Assembly (NCBI GenBank): GCA_964613385.1
Contig: CAZTGZ010000001.1
Location: forward strand, 1 to 64,000
Source of the DNA: CAZTGZ01 sp964613385
Lineage (GTDB): Bacteria; Bacteroidota; Bacteroidia; NS11-12g; UBA9320
DNA length: 64,000 nt
Reading direction: 5' to 3'
Part shown: positions 33,113-42,202 of the stretch, piece after piece
Position numbering within the stretch: position 1 is the first letter of the stretch
Layout: the number at the start of each line of letters is the position of its first letter
The notes under the pieces: model-generated
What the model was told of the DNA's origin: nothing
The model's input: the letters and a program-made list of their open reading frames with translations, nothing else
The model's database searches: none
Program-made: the position numbers and the translations under genes

Positions 33113-34174
33113 TCAGGCGAGTTTATTGGCTAATTGTCCGCAAGCGGCATCTATATCTTTACCGCGACTTCTTCGGATATTCACAATAAGCTTCTTGCTT
33201 TCCAGATAATCAGCGAACCTTTTTATTTTATCTGCTTCACTACCAAAATAATCTGCCAATCCAATGGGATTGTATTCTATCAGATTAATTTTTGAAGGAA
33301 ATTTTCTTGCAAAAGTCACCAATTCATCCGCTTCTTCCGGATGATCATTGATATCGTTGATGACACAATATTCTAACGTGGGTCTGATACCGGTTTTTTC
33401 ATAAAAATAAAGCATGGATTCTGCCAACAGATCCAGGGGATTACTGTCATTAATTGGCATAATCGCACTTCTTTTCAGGTCATTGGCGGCATGTAGTGAC
33501 AGAGCGAGATTGCAGCGGATATTGTCATCCGCCAGTTTTCTAATCATTTTAGCAATTCCTGCAGTTGAAATGGTAATGCGTTGCGGCGACATTCCCAAGC
33601 CATCTTTAGAAGTTATGTGGTGAATGGATTGCAAAACATGCTGATAATTCAGCAAGGGTTCACCCATGCCCATAAATACGATATTAGACAAAGTGTGACC
33701 ATATTTTTCCATGGCCAGGTTGCGAATCAGGCAAACCTGATCAAATATTTCCCCTGGTTCCAGATTTCGCTCCCTTTTCATATAGCCGGTCGCACAGAAT
33801 TTGCAGTCCAGGCTACATCCTACCTGAGATGATACGCAGGCTGTCATGCGCTCGCCGGATGGGATTAAAACTCCTTCAACTAATTTTCCGTCATATAACC
33901 TGAATGCCAATTTGATGGTTTTGTCGGCACTGATTTGCATATGAGCGATACTGGCCGCCTTAATCACAAAATGGGTCTGAAGTTTTTCTCTAAGATCAAG
34001 GCTGATATTGGTCATTTGTGAAAAATCCGTACAGGCTTTCTGCCAAATCCAGCTATATACCTGGCGAGCTCTAAAAGGCTTTTCACCCCAGGAAATAAGG
34101 GTTTTAATCAACTCATCCTCTGAAAGTAAACGAATGTCTTTTTGTACGGCTGGGTTTTCAGGAAGTTGGGACAT
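33113..34174 (-). CDS. rlmN: Dual-specificity RNA methyltransferase RlmN
   Basis: This 353-residue radical-SAM enzyme methylates C2 of A2503 in 23S rRNA and A37 in certain tRNAs. The iron-sulphur cluster cysteines are Cys120, Cys124 and Cys127 (GCSLDCKFC), and the methyl-carrying cysteine near the C-terminus is Cys345 in AACGQLANKL. Start MSQLPEN is supported by family length. It overlaps the GH3-like gene by 17 bases and is convergent with the YceI gene. Confidence 0.94.
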   Translation of the reverse strand: MSQLPENPAVQKDIRLLSEDELIKTLISWGEKPFRARQVYSWIWQKACTDFSQMTNISLDLREKLQTHFVIKAASIAHMQISADKTIKLAFRLYDGKLVEGVLIPSGERMTACVSSQVGCSLDCKFCATGYMKRERNLEPGEIFDQVCLIRNLAMEKYGHTLSNIVFMGMGEPLLNYQHVLQSIHHITSKDGLGMSPQRITISTAGIAKMIRKLADDNIRCNLALSLHAANDLKRSAIMPINDSNPLDLLAESMLYFYEKTGIRPTLEYCVINDINDHPEEADELVTFARKFPSKINLIEYNPIGLADYFGSEADKIKRFADYLESKKLIVNIRRSRGKDIDAACGQLANKLA

Positions 34175-35696
34175 TGCGATTCTGATTGACGAAATTCACC
34201 CAATGTTCTGCTGTTTCCCCTTTTAGCACTCTTGGAAATTTATGCTGGGAGCCTTCTTTTCCCTTGGAGCGCATCCAGAGAATAAAAACCTCCGGAGATA
34301 GCAATTCTACTTTTAATTCTTTTAATGCGTGCTGCCGCTCAACCCTATAATCGTCATTTAGTTCACCTAAAGCCTGATCTAGTTGAAAAGCAAACTTTTC
34401 TGCGTCTACTTCGGGACCTTCATATGCGATGTACCAATGATGACCAAAACATCCGTTTTCAGTCTTTCCAATGACGGTGAATTCATTCATGACCGCGTTC
34501 AATTCGGCGGACATTTTTTCAATTGCACAATTCATATTGTCAACGGATAGATGTTCGCCTACCAAACTTAAAAAGTGTTTGGTTCTGCCGGTTATTTCAA
34601 TTTCCTGTCGATCCAGATCCGTAAACCTCACAGTATCACCGATTAAGTAACGCCAGGCTCCGCTACAAGTGCTGATGAGCAAAGCGTACTCTTCTCCTTC
34701 GTTCACTTCCCAAATGGGCAGAGTTTTGGCCCCGGGTTTCAAATTCCCATCATCAAAATTTTCTTCATTAAAGGGAACAAACTCATAGAATATGCCATGT
34801 CTCAACAACATGCGCATGCCTTCGGAGTCTTCTCTGCTTTGAAATGCGATAAAGCCCTCCGATGCGAGATAAGTTTCAAAATACCGTATGGGTCTGCCCA
34901 TCAGTTTATCCAAACTCTTTCTGTACGGTTTTATGGAAACGCCACCATGAATATAGACCTCGAGATTGGGCCAAATTTGATGTATATGATCGAGATTGTA
35001 GTGCTCAATGATACGTTCGAACAAAATTTGTATCCAGGCAGGAACGCCGGCTATCATACCCACATTCCATTTACCCGCTTCTAAGGTGATTCTTTCTATT
35101 TTCTCCTGCCAGTTCTTCGAATTCTTGATGTCCGGATCCGGTTTAGAATTGCGTTGAAATACCAGAGGGATTTTTCCGGTCGTTATGCCACTTAAATCAC
35201 CGGCATAATAGGTGCCATTAAAGTCAAGTTGTGTACTTCCTCCAACCATTAACCAGTCGCGCAACAGATGATCTTTAGGGATATCGGTTCTGGCAACGCT
35301 TAAAATCTGACGGATACTGGCCCTTTGAATTACCCGAATCATCTCCTTGGTAACCGGAATATACTTCGTACTGCCATCAGAAGTTCCGGAGCTCAGGGCG
35401 AAATATTCAACCTTTCCCGGCCAGCAAACATTTTCTTCCCCATTTCTGCATCTATTCCACCATGGAAGCATTTGACTGTAGTCCCCGGCAGGTATAGATG
35501 AGGCAAATGATGCGTATAAGTCTGATGAAGTCAGCATTTTTGAAAAGCCATAGGACTCTCCAAATCGCGTGTATTCCGCTTTTTTGAGTAGTTTCCGCAA
35601 AGTCTTTTCCTGAATCTGTTGAACTGCAGAACTGCTGAATCTCAGATTGAAATTAAGGTTTACGGTTCTATCGAAAAGGTCCTTGATTAAGGGCAT
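34158..35696 (-). CDS. GH3-family acyl-adenylating enzyme
   Basis: The 512-residue protein belongs to the GH3 auxin-responsive-promoter family of adenylate-forming enzymes. Recognisable blocks are YFALSSGTSDGSTKYIPVT (about residues 99-117, the ATP-binding P-loop-like Ser/Gly/Thr region), YFETYLASEGFIAFQ (about 273-287) and TGRTKHFLSLVGEHLS (about 376-391). In plants GH3 enzymes conjugate hormones to amino acids; the bacterial substrates are unknown. It is 5' of rlmN on the same strand with a 17-base overlap, an arrangement that suggests one transcript. Confidence 0.88.
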   Translation of the reverse strand: MPLIKDLFDRTVNLNFNLRFSSSAVQQIQEKTLRKLLKKAEYTRFGESYGFSKMLTSSDLYASFASSIPAGDYSQMLPWWNRCRNGEENVCWPGKVEYFALSSGTSDGSTKYIPVTKEMIRVIQRASIRQILSVARTDIPKDHLLRDWLMVGGSTQLDFNGTYYAGDLSGITTGKIPLVFQRNSKPDPDIKNSKNWQEKIERITLEAGKWNVGMIAGVPAWIQILFERIIEHYNLDHIHQIWPNLEVYIHGGVSIKPYRKSLDKLMGRPIRYFETYLASEGFIAFQSREDSEGMRMLLRHGIFYEFVPFNEENFDDGNLKPGAKTLPIWEVNEGEEYALLISTCSGAWRYLIGDTVRFTDLDRQEIEITGRTKHFLSLVGEHLSVDNMNCAIEKMSAELNAVMNEFTVIGKTENGCFGHHWYIAYEGPEVDAEKFAFQLDQALGELNDDYRVERQHALKELKVELLSPEVFILWMRSKGKEGSQHKFPRVLKGETAEHWVNFVNQNRNVPTS

Positions 35697-35787
35697 ATTC
35701 TGACGGGCAATTTACGAAGCTTTTATGGAAAAAACGTACGATGTCCATTCCGGACGCAATCCGGTCGCCAAAAAGAATGGAAAATTC

Positions 35788-36195
35788 TTACTTTTTCAGC
35801 AGGTCCCGGATTTCACCCAATAAGGTTTCCTGTGCACTTGGTCCGGCAGGAGCAGCGGCTTCTGGAGCTTTTTTCATGCGATTGATGGCTTTGATTACAA
35901 AGAACATAACCAGGGCCACCATCAGGAATTGTATAGAAACGGAAATGAAGTTTCCATACTGAACAGCCACTTCAGCAGCAGTTTCGGCGCCTTTGTCATC
36001 AACAACCGCATCCTTCAAAACAAGCTTCATATCGCTCATATCCTTGCCCTGGATTAAGCCGATTAAAGGCATAATCATTCCATCAATAAATGCTGAAGCA
36101 ACCTTTGAAAATGCAGCACCCATAACAAAAGCCACGGCCATATCTACCAGGTTACCCTGAATGGCGAAAGCTTTAAATTCTTTAATCATTCCCAT
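35788..36195 (-). CDS. mscL: Large-conductance mechanosensitive channel MscL
   Basis: The 135-residue protein has the MscL N-terminus (MIKEFKAFAIQGNLVDMAVAF, split here as residues 3-23), first helix with VMGAAFSKV, a periplasmic loop and a second helix (SIQFLMVALVMFFVIKAINRM, about residues 73-95), then a charged C-terminal bundle. It releases solutes on hypo-osmotic shock. A promoter with a full Bacteroidota consensus lies upstream. The C-terminal tail is enriched in Ala/Pro (EAAAPAGPSAQ), a feature common in MscL. Confidence 0.95.
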   Translation of the reverse strand: MGMIKEFKAFAIQGNLVDMAVAFVMGAAFSKVASAFIDGMIMPLIGLIQGKDMSDMKLVLKDAVVDDKGAETAAEVAVQYGNFISVSIQFLMVALVMFFVIKAINRMKKAPEAAAPAGPSAQETLLGEIRDLLKK

Positions 36196-36222
36196 AAAAT
36201 TTTGTTTTAGAATTAGTTATGG

Positions 36223-36253
36223 CAAATCTATTTGAATTATGCGCTATTGCAAA
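36223..36253 (-). promoter_or_regulatory. mscL promoter with both Bacteroidota consensus elements
   Basis: On the minus strand TTTG (36253-36250) is followed by a 19-base spacer and TAGATTTG (36230-36223). This matches the -33 TTTG, 19-base spacer, -7 TAnnTTTG consensus exactly and lies 28 bases before the mscL ATG. Confidence 0.75.
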
Positions 36254-37375
36254 TTACAGTCCCAATTTTTGACGAAGATGCTCAGGAATGGCTTCTTTAT
36301 GAACCATGATTGATACGGTTTTCATTCTAAAATAGGTGTCGCTCATATACAGATAGCCATTAAATGGGCCTGCACTTGTTCCCCAAGAATTCTTGAATTG
36401 AAAATAACCATTGCCATCAGGGTCATTGTAGTATCCTGTCAGATGCATAAGATGGTCGTCTGTGGTTTCGTGACTGTCAAATCCGGCCTGTCTTGTAACT
36501 GCGCTCGTGGGCATTTCAGCAGGTAGCTTTTTAAGGGAAACCAGGTCTTCATTTTTCTGGATGAACATTGCTACCCCTAAGTCCGCTCTGAATCCGGGCT
36601 CACTTACATCCCCATCCCATTCTATGGAATAACCATTCTGCAGTGCGTACATTACAAGCTCCATCATATCACCAAGCGGCAGATTGTGAAAGCTGCCGTT
36701 GCTCCAATTATCCGGCACTTCCAGAATAAATGAAGTGTAGGGGGGATGATGCTCAAATGAGGTGATGCTAACATAATCTTCTGATTTTAACCCGATTTTG
36801 CGTTGAGCAAAAGTCAATGGGTTATAAACGCCATCGCTGAGATTAAATACTTCCGGAATCTCCCCAAAATGCTTGTCCAGAATTTTCTCAACTCCGACTT
36901 TCCAGTCCGGAGCAATTTTGCCCTTTGCAAGGCAAGTGTCTAAATAAGCTTTGAGTTCGTTTTCCAATTCGGTGTGGTCATAGGCTGATTTTTCGTCAGG
37001 CGTTCCGCGATAAACCGATTCAGGTATAGCGCCATATCTTGCATAGGCTCCAATCAGATCATGGGCCAGACCACCTTGAGAAAAATGACAGGTACCGTTG
37101 TGGCGAATGTATTTTTCAGCTTTTTCGCGATAGATTTTTCTTACCCAAAACATTTCTGAAAGGTCCAAAGCATTTTTGTCTTTTCGCAACCATTCTGATT
37201 CCAGAAATGAGGTAGCGGAAAAACTCCAGCAAGTACCGGTATTTCCCTGATTTTCGACCGGGAGCGTTGAAACCTCACGATCTTTATGAAAGGGACTTTC
37301 CTGATTCACCTGGGCATTTAAAGTAAAAGCCATGTAAACCATCAGAAGGAGGGTAAAAAAATTTCGTTTGTTCAT
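36254..37375 (-). CDS. Secreted C1-family cysteine peptidase (bleomycin hydrolase/PepC type)
   Basis: This 373-residue protein has an N-terminal signal (cleavage near LNA-QVNQ) and the bleomycin-hydrolase signatures: NQGNTGTCWSFSATSF with catalytic Cys49, DDHLMHLTGYY with the catalytic histidine, and FKNSWGTSAG with the catalytic asparagine. Typical bleomycin hydrolases and PepC are cytosolic hexamers; a signal peptide places this one outside the cytoplasm, as for some Bacteroidota paralogues. It lies upstream of mscL on the same strand and is preceded by the SprT-like gene with an 8-base gap. Confidence 0.85.
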   Translation of the reverse strand: MNKRNFFTLLLMVYMAFTLNAQVNQESPFHKDREVSTLPVENQGNTGTCWSFSATSFLESEWLRKDKNALDLSEMFWVRKIYREKAEKYIRHNGTCHFSQGGLAHDLIGAYARYGAIPESVYRGTPDEKSAYDHTELENELKAYLDTCLAKGKIAPDWKVGVEKILDKHFGEIPEVFNLSDGVYNPLTFAQRKIGLKSEDYVSITSFEHHPPYTSFILEVPDNWSNGSFHNLPLGDMMELVMYALQNGYSIEWDGDVSEPGFRADLGVAMFIQKNEDLVSLKKLPAEMPTSAVTRQAGFDSHETTDDHLMHLTGYYNDPDGNGYFQFKNSWGTSAGPFNGYLYMSDTYFRMKTVSIMVHKEAIPEHLRQKLGL

Positions 37376-37382
37376 GATTATT

Positions 37383-38003
37383 TTAAGAATATGCTGAATT
37401 TACTTTTTCGACGGGTGCATGTTTCTGAACCAGGTAATGGCGCTGGTTGGTTAGATTTAAGCATTTATATCTGGTGCGTTGTAAGGGACCTTTTTCAAAT
37501 AACATATTGCCAATTTTGAAAACTTCACCGGTTTCAAGTTCGTGGAGAACGGTTTCTTTTTCTCCGGGATTCAGTGCCTTTCTCAACACAGGATCGCTGC
37601 AACTGGTAGCTCCGGGTTTATTCAGGTGACGTTTGAGATGTGGCAGTAAATCCGGATTAAAAAATCCGAGATTAATGGCTTCCTGAAGGGTTTGGCTATA
37701 AATGCGCTTCCATTCATTTCCATGTGGATTTACTTTGTTCTTATGCTGTTCAAAACAAAGCAAATGGGCCAGTTCGTGAATAAAAGTCAGCAAAAACTCT
37801 TCCGCATTCAGTTCAAAATTTATACTGATCCGATGTCCTTTTTGGCGAAAGGGAGCGCGGTAATCGCCTAATTTGCTTTGGCGGCCTTTTTTAATGGTCA
37901 AACCGACTCCATATCTGAACACTTGTTCAGTTACCCAAGGGGCACTCGACTCAGGAACGTATTTGGTTATACGCTTTTGAAACTCCTCCCGGCTTATGGA
38001 CAT
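37383..38003 (-). CDS. SprT-like zinc metalloprotease domain protein
   Basis: The 206-residue product contains HELAH at residues 76-80 in LLTFIHELAHLLCF, the SprT/Spartan-type zinc motif, with a third ligand plausibly in PHGNEWK (His94). The C-terminal part lacks the usual zinc ribbon cysteines, though a Cys at the KCLNLTNQ region is present. SprT-type proteases in other organisms cleave DNA-protein crosslinks; for this bacterial member function is unproved. It is cytosolic by sequence and sits 8 bases before the C1 peptidase gene. Confidence 0.82.
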   Translation of the reverse strand: MSISREEFQKRITKYVPESSAPWVTEQVFRYGVGLTIKKGRQSKLGDYRAPFRQKGHRISINFELNAEEFLLTFIHELAHLLCFEQHKNKVNPHGNEWKRIYSQTLQEAINLGFFNPDLLPHLKRHLNKPGATSCSDPVLRKALNPGEKETVLHELETGEVFKIGNMLFEKGPLQRTRYKCLNLTNQRHYLVQKHAPVEKVNSAYS

Positions 38004-38039
38004 GACGACACAGAACTGATCCGAAAAACTCGGTTAGAA

Positions 38040-38315
38040 TCAGTCTTCTTTCTTGGTGCCTTCAGATTTTTTGCTGCAGCAAGATTTTTTACTGTCTTTG
38101 CTGCAAGACTTCTCGCTCTTAGCAGATTGAGCAGAAGATGTCTTTTTTGAGCAACAAGAAGACGATTTAACTTCTTTGCAATTGTCGTTCTTTTTATTAT
38201 CTGCCTGAACAGTCTGGATTGCTGGTTCTTTCTTGGCTTCCTCCTTTGCATCCTGTGCAAAAGATACTCCACAACCCAACACTACGAATGATCCCAAAAA
38301 CAATAACTTTTTCAT
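38040..38315 (-). CDS. Small secreted Lys/Ser/Cys-rich protein
   Basis: The 91-residue product starts with a clear signal peptide (MKKLLFLGSFVVLGCGVSFAQ, cleavage near AFAQ or SFAQ) and a low-complexity mature part of about 70 residues rich in Lys, Ser and six Cys, with two SCCSKK motifs and further single cysteines. It is likely periplasmic. Possible roles include metal binding or redox buffering; nothing is certain. A basic frame on the same strand (37994-38272) overlaps it and is rejected because it lacks the signal peptide. It is 36 bases upstream of the SprT-like gene and may share its transcript. Confidence 0.65.
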   Translation of the reverse strand: MKKLLFLGSFVVLGCGVSFAQDAKEEAKKEPAIQTVQADNKKNDNCKEVKSSSCCSKKTSSAQSAKSEKSCSKDSKKSCCSKKSEGTKKED

Positions 38316-38352
38316 AATAACATTGATTTATACAAATATAAGAAATTGATGT

Positions 38353-39006
38353 CTAAAATCGTGCCAGTACCGTCTCTCCACCAACAGTTTTGTCACCTAT
38401 TTTTACATTCACCTGAGTTCCAATCGGAAGAAATACATCCATTCGAGAGCCAAATCGAATGAATCCCATTTCATCACCTTGTTTTACTTTCATGCCGGTT
38501 TTTACATAATAGCGAATTCTTCGTGCCACGGCACCGGCTATTTGACGAAATAAAACTTCACGGTTCAAATCATCCTTAATTACAACTGTAGTTCTTTCGT
38601 TTAATGTGGATGATTTGGGATGCCAGGCAACCAGATATTTACCGGGATGATATTTGGCAAAGGAAACAGTTCCTCCAATCGGATTTCGATTTACATGCAC
38701 ATTTAGGGGCGACATGAAAATAGAGATCTGCAGTCGTTTGTCTTTGAAATATTCGGGTTCTTCAACTTNNNNNNNNNNAACCACAACTTTGCCATCGCAA
38801 GTAGCAATGATATGTGCCAGATCAACAGGGGTTGTTCGGCTCGGATTGCGAAAAAATTGCAACACCAACCCCAGCATAATGGTACTGATGATTAAGGCTG
38901 TAATCTGCAGCCATTGAGGGGATTTAAAATAGATAAGTGCCCCGACAATCAGGGCCAGTACCACCGTAGTACCTAAAATAATTCCGAAGCCTTCGCGATG
39001 TATCAA
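38353..39006 (-). CDS. psd: Phosphatidylserine decarboxylase proenzyme
   Basis: This 217-residue protein decarboxylates phosphatidylserine to phosphatidylethanolamine. Two N-terminal transmembrane segments (residues 8-48) are followed by the catalytic domain with IATCDGKVV, SPLNVHVNR and the autocleavage site RFGSRMD, whose serine becomes the pyruvoyl group. Ten N at 38769-38778 fall inside the gene but keep the frame, with four unknown residues where family members have a short acidic stretch. It is next to the glutamate dehydrogenase gene (3-base gap) and close to cdsA, and pssA lies further along, so the full phosphatidylethanolamine route is in the window. Confidence 0.9.
   Translation of the reverse strand: MIHREGFGIILGTTVVLALIVGALIYFKSPQWLQITALIISTIMLGLVLQFFRNPSRTTPVDLAHIIATCDGKVVVXXXXVEEPEYFKDKRLQISIFMSPLNVHVNRNPIGGTVSFAKYHPGKYLVAWHPKSSTLNERTTVVIKDDLNREVLFRQIAGAVARRIRYYVKTGMKVKQGDEMGFIRFGSRMDVFLPIGTQVNVKIGDKTVGGETVLARF
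38769..38778. other. 10-N gap inside psd
   Basis: Ten N, in frame with psd. The four masked residues follow DGKVVV and precede VEEPEYF; family members have a similar number there, so here the placeholder length is probably right or nearly so. Confidence 0.85.
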
Positions 39007-39009
39007 GGT

Positions 39010-40287
39010 TTAAAATATTCCGCGAAGCTTTGATGTTTTGGCAACCTTATCGATGGCCACTATGTATGCAGCAATGCGCATAGGCACATTGTGTTTAATG
39101 GAAGCGGCATAAACTGTTTCAAAAGACTGTTTCATGATTCGGTCAGCCCTGCGATTAACGCGTTCTTCTGTCCAAAAATACCCCAAACGGTTTTGAACCC
39201 ATTCGAAATAAGAAACGGTAACTCCACCGGCATTTGCCAAAATATCCGGAACCACCAGGATATTTTTATCGTTCAATATTTTATCCGCATTGGATGCAGT
39301 TGGGCCATTGGCTCCTTCGACAATCAATTTAGCTTTAATGTCGTTGGCATTGTGTATGGTTATTTGGTCTTCTAATGCCGCAGGAACCAAAACATCCACA
39401 TCCAGGGTCAGTAGTTCATCATTACTGATCTTGTCTGCCTTAAAGCCATCTAAAGTTCCATTGTTGCCTTCTACGTATGCAATAGCGGCCTCTATATCAA
39501 TTCCATTTTTATCGTAATATCCTCCGGTAACATCAGATATAGCCATAATTTTCACGCCCTGAAGTGCGAGCAATTTGGCTGAAATAGATCCAACATTTCC
39601 AAAGCCCTGAACAGATGCGGTAGATCTTGAAGGATCCATTTTCAATTTGGCCATGGCAGAGCGGCCGGTAACCATTACCCCTCTTCCGGTTGCTTCTACA
39701 CGACCCAATGAACCACCCAAAACCAATGGTTTTCCTGTAACCACTGCTGGACTTGAAACTCCTTTGATTTTAGAGAATTCGTCCATAATCCAGGCCATTA
39801 CCTGTTGGTTTGTTCCCATGTCCGGAGCTGGAATATCTTTTTCTGGACCAAAAACATCCTGCATCGCCGCTGTAAAAGCGCGGGTAAGTCGCTCTAATTC
39901 ACCCTGGCTCATAGCACGGGGATCGCATTTGATGCCCCCTTTTCCACCTCCATAGGGAATACCCACAACGGCACATTTCCATGTCATCCAGGCCGCCAAA
40001 GCTTTTACTTCATCCAGCGTAACCGACATGGCATAACGAATACCCCCTTTTGAGGGTCCTAATTTGGATGAATGCACAACACGATACCCTTCAAAAACCT
40101 CTATCCTGCCGTCATCCATCGTAACCGGCAATGAAACGATCACCGTTTTCTCCGGCGATTTCAGTGCATTGTAGGTTGAAGAATCCAGTCCGAGAATCTC
40201 GGCAGCCAGTGAAAACCTCTCCATCATGGAGTCGAGTGGGTTCAGATGATCTTTGATAGGCGCAGGTTCATTGAAATTCATTGCCAT
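39010..40287 (-). CDS. Glutamate dehydrogenase (Glu/Leu/Phe/Val family)
   Basis: The 425-residue enzyme interconverts glutamate and 2-oxoglutarate with NAD(P). The substrate-binding lysine block reads GPSKGGIRYAMSV with GGGKGGI following, the catalytic aspartate lies in PAPDMGTNQQVMAW, and the Rossmann fold shows VQGFGNVGS. Length and motifs fit the hexameric GdhA/GudB-like group. A -7 box is found 22 bases upstream. It is located just upstream of psd with a 3-base gap. Coenzyme preference cannot be read by eye. Confidence 0.93.
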   Translation of the reverse strand: MAMNFNEPAPIKDHLNPLDSMMERFSLAAEILGLDSSTYNALKSPEKTVIVSLPVTMDDGRIEVFEGYRVVHSSKLGPSKGGIRYAMSVTLDEVKALAAWMTWKCAVVGIPYGGGKGGIKCDPRAMSQGELERLTRAFTAAMQDVFGPEKDIPAPDMGTNQQVMAWIMDEFSKIKGVSSPAVVTGKPLVLGGSLGRVEATGRGVMVTGRSAMAKLKMDPSRSTASVQGFGNVGSISAKLLALQGVKIMAISDVTGGYYDKNGIDIEAAIAYVEGNNGTLDGFKADKISNDELLTLDVDVLVPAALEDQITIHNANDIKAKLIVEGANGPTASNADKILNDKNILVVPDILANAGGVTVSYFEWVQNRLGYFWTEERVNRRADRIMKQSFETVYAASIKHNVPMRIAAYIVAIDKVAKTSKLRGIF

Positions 40288-40309
40288 AGGTGCTTTCGTA
40301 AAATTTTGG

Positions 40310-40317
40310 CAAAACTA
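40310..40317 (-). promoter_or_regulatory. Candidate -7 promoter element of glutamate dehydrogenase gene
   Basis: On the minus strand this reads TAGTTTTG, a match to TAnnTTTG, 22 bases before the start codon. It is the only strong match in the 145-base intergenic region; no -33 TTTG is obvious. Confidence 0.5.
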
Positions 40318-40432
40318 CCGAAACTTAAAATTATTTAAGCTATACAGAATTAAGAATTTCTTAAAATGAGTGTGGATACTTCCAATTTAAACTCAATATA
40401 CCCTGAAAATGCGTGTTAGATTTTCGTTTTTC

Positions 40433-41248
40433 TCAATGGAAATAGTGCTTGAAGAGGATATAGAATACCGTAAATGAAGGTACGGCAAGTAAAATACTGT
40501 CAAAACGATCGAGTAAACCTCCATGCCCCGGCATGATGGTTCCGGAGTCTTTAACGCCTGCCTGTCTTTTCAACCTGCTTTCCACTAAATCACCGAGAGG
40601 TGCGGTAAATCCAATAACCAGAGCTGTTCCGGCACAAAAGAAAATATCCATGCCCGGAACGAAGTATGCTACAGCTATGGCTGTGAGTTCTGTGCCCAGC
40701 AGGCCTCCTAAGAAACCCTCCCATGTTTTGCCCGGGGAGATGGAAGGGGCGAGTAACCTGTTCCCAAAAGCCCGCCCGGATAAATAGGCGAAGGTATCAC
40801 TACTCCATACCAATCCATATACCAGCAGAATATTTGAATATTGAAATTCGCCCGAAGCAAAGGGCAGCCACTGAAAACAAAGGAAAGGTACCACTACATA
40901 CACGTTTCCGATCACCATTTGTTGCCATAAAGATTGTCCGTTGGGCACAAAAATCGAAAGGATTAATCCTGTTAAAAATAAAATCCCGAAAATCCAGTCA
41001 AACTCAAACAGCAGATCCGGAGAGATTAAATGCAGGGCATGATAAACCAACACAAAAAGAGAGGGCAGGCTGAGTATATATTTCAGGCTTGAGTCTCTAA
41101 ACGTGAGGGTATAAAATTCTGTTTGACAAATAAACGCGATCAGGGTCACAAAAAACAGAAATCCCTCTGCACCCGATATTGCACTTCCTATGGCAAGGAG
41201 CACATAGACCAATCCCGATAAGGCGCGGATCCATAGATTATTTTTCAA
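40433..41248 (-). CDS. cdsA: Phosphatidate cytidylyltransferase CdsA
   Basis: This 271-residue multi-pass membrane enzyme makes CDP-diacylglycerol from phosphatidate and CTP. The family signature near the C-terminus reads GDLVESRLKRQAGVKDSG, and SPGKTWEGFLGG and PGHGGLLDRFDS flank it. About eight transmembrane helices are visible. Its start overlaps the CPBP protease gene by 11 bases, so the two are likely co-transcribed. CdsA feeds both PssA and Psd found elsewhere in the window. Confidence 0.93.
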   Translation of the reverse strand: MKNNLWIRALSGLVYVLLAIGSAISGAEGFLFFVTLIAFICQTEFYTLTFRDSSLKYILSLPSLFVLVYHALHLISPDLLFEFDWIFGILFLTGLILSIFVPNGQSLWQQMVIGNVYVVVPFLCFQWLPFASGEFQYSNILLVYGLVWSSDTFAYLSGRAFGNRLLAPSISPGKTWEGFLGGLLGTELTAIAVAYFVPGMDIFFCAGTALVIGFTAPLGDLVESRLKRQAGVKDSGTIMPGHGGLLDRFDSILLAVPSFTVFYILFKHYFH

Positions 41249-42155
41249 GCTGAATGCGATTGCGAAATAAATAATAAAACGAGGCAGCTGCCAATGAAGT
41301 AGAAAGGGCCAGCACCCAGGTTGAAAAGGTAAAATCGGCTTCGAGCCAGGAATATGACAACCCTTTTTCTTTTAAGGCGTAAGCCAATACAACCGTGGCA
41401 TTGTTTACAAAATGAAGAACAATTCCCAACCATAATGACCGTGTGAAAAACAACAAGTAACCAAATATAGCTGCCAAAATGGCCATAGGAATGATTTTAA
41501 AGACCTGAAAATGTATCACGGCGAACAGAATACTTGTTAACCATACTGCAACATGAGATCTACCGGTCCAATTCTCGAATATTCTGAATAATATTCCCCG
41601 GAAGAAAAACTCTTCTCCGATAGCCGGGATAAGAGCCAATGCAATCAAATTGAGAACTAAAATACCCATGCTGCTGCCACTGAGTAGTATTTCTATCAAC
41701 CGGTTGTTTTGGTCTTCCATTTCGCGGAATATTTGAAAATAGGCACCTGTTTTTTCGGGTATAATTAAATCATTCCAGTACAACAACTGCTGGACTAAGG
41801 GAACCATTGAAAAAAATAGAATGATCGAAACTATGCTGACTTTCAGCGCGGGTAATCGATTGAGATACAGTGCAGTTATAGGTTTGAGTTGAAAAACCTG
41901 CAGAATAACCAGAGACGACATAACAAATCCACCGAAGGAAGTAAAGGCCTGGCTGAAGCGGAGTGCATTTTTTTGTTCCATGCTCAGGTCATCAAAAAGA
42001 TGCTGGCTGATGAGCAGTTCAGGATCTGTATGAAACCAGCGGATACAAATCCATTGGCTGAACATATTAAAAATATAGATGTTTATGAGAACAATTCCGA
42101 TCGAAATCAGGAATTGTGACAGGGGTCCTGCCTTTATAAGGCGGTTATCTTGCAT
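41238..42155 (-). CDS. CPBP-family intramembrane metalloprotease
   Basis: The 305-residue multi-pass protein has the CPBP (CAAX/Abi) catalytic motifs: EEFFFRGILFR with the EExxxR arrangement (about residues 178-190), FAVIHFQVF with a conserved His, and HFVNNATVV with His and Asn (HxxxN). About eight helices are visible. Known relatives process prenylated or bacteriocin peptides; the substrate here is unknown. It precedes cdsA on the same strand with an 11-base overlap and is divergent from dusB, sharing a 47-base intergenic region. Confidence 0.88.
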   Translation of the reverse strand: MQDNRLIKAGPLSQFLISIGIVLINIYIFNMFSQWICIRWFHTDPELLISQHLFDDLSMEQKNALRFSQAFTSFGGFVMSSLVILQVFQLKPITALYLNRLPALKVSIVSIILFFSMVPLVQQLLYWNDLIIPEKTGAYFQIFREMEDQNNRLIEILLSGSSMGILVLNLIALALIPAIGEEFFFRGILFRIFENWTGRSHVAVWLTSILFAVIHFQVFKIIPMAILAAIFGYLLFFTRSLWLGIVLHFVNNATVVLAYALKEKGLSYSWLEADFTFSTWVLALSTSLAAASFYYLFRNRIQLEK

Positions 42156-42165
42156 GAATTACGCG

Positions 42166-42173
42166 TAAATTTG
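42166..42173 (+). promoter_or_regulatory. Candidate -7 promoter element of dusB
   Basis: TAAATTTG matches TAnnTTTG and lies 29 bases before the dusB ATG at 42203. Confidence 0.45.
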
Positions 42174-42202
42174 CGGCATTGGAGTGCAAACTTCTGTAAA
42201 AA

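Noticed and set aside
37994..38272. 92-residue basic frame overlapping the Cys-rich gene
   Set aside because: It lacks a signal peptide and is a shadow of the lysine/serine-rich frame, whose N-terminus is a good signal.
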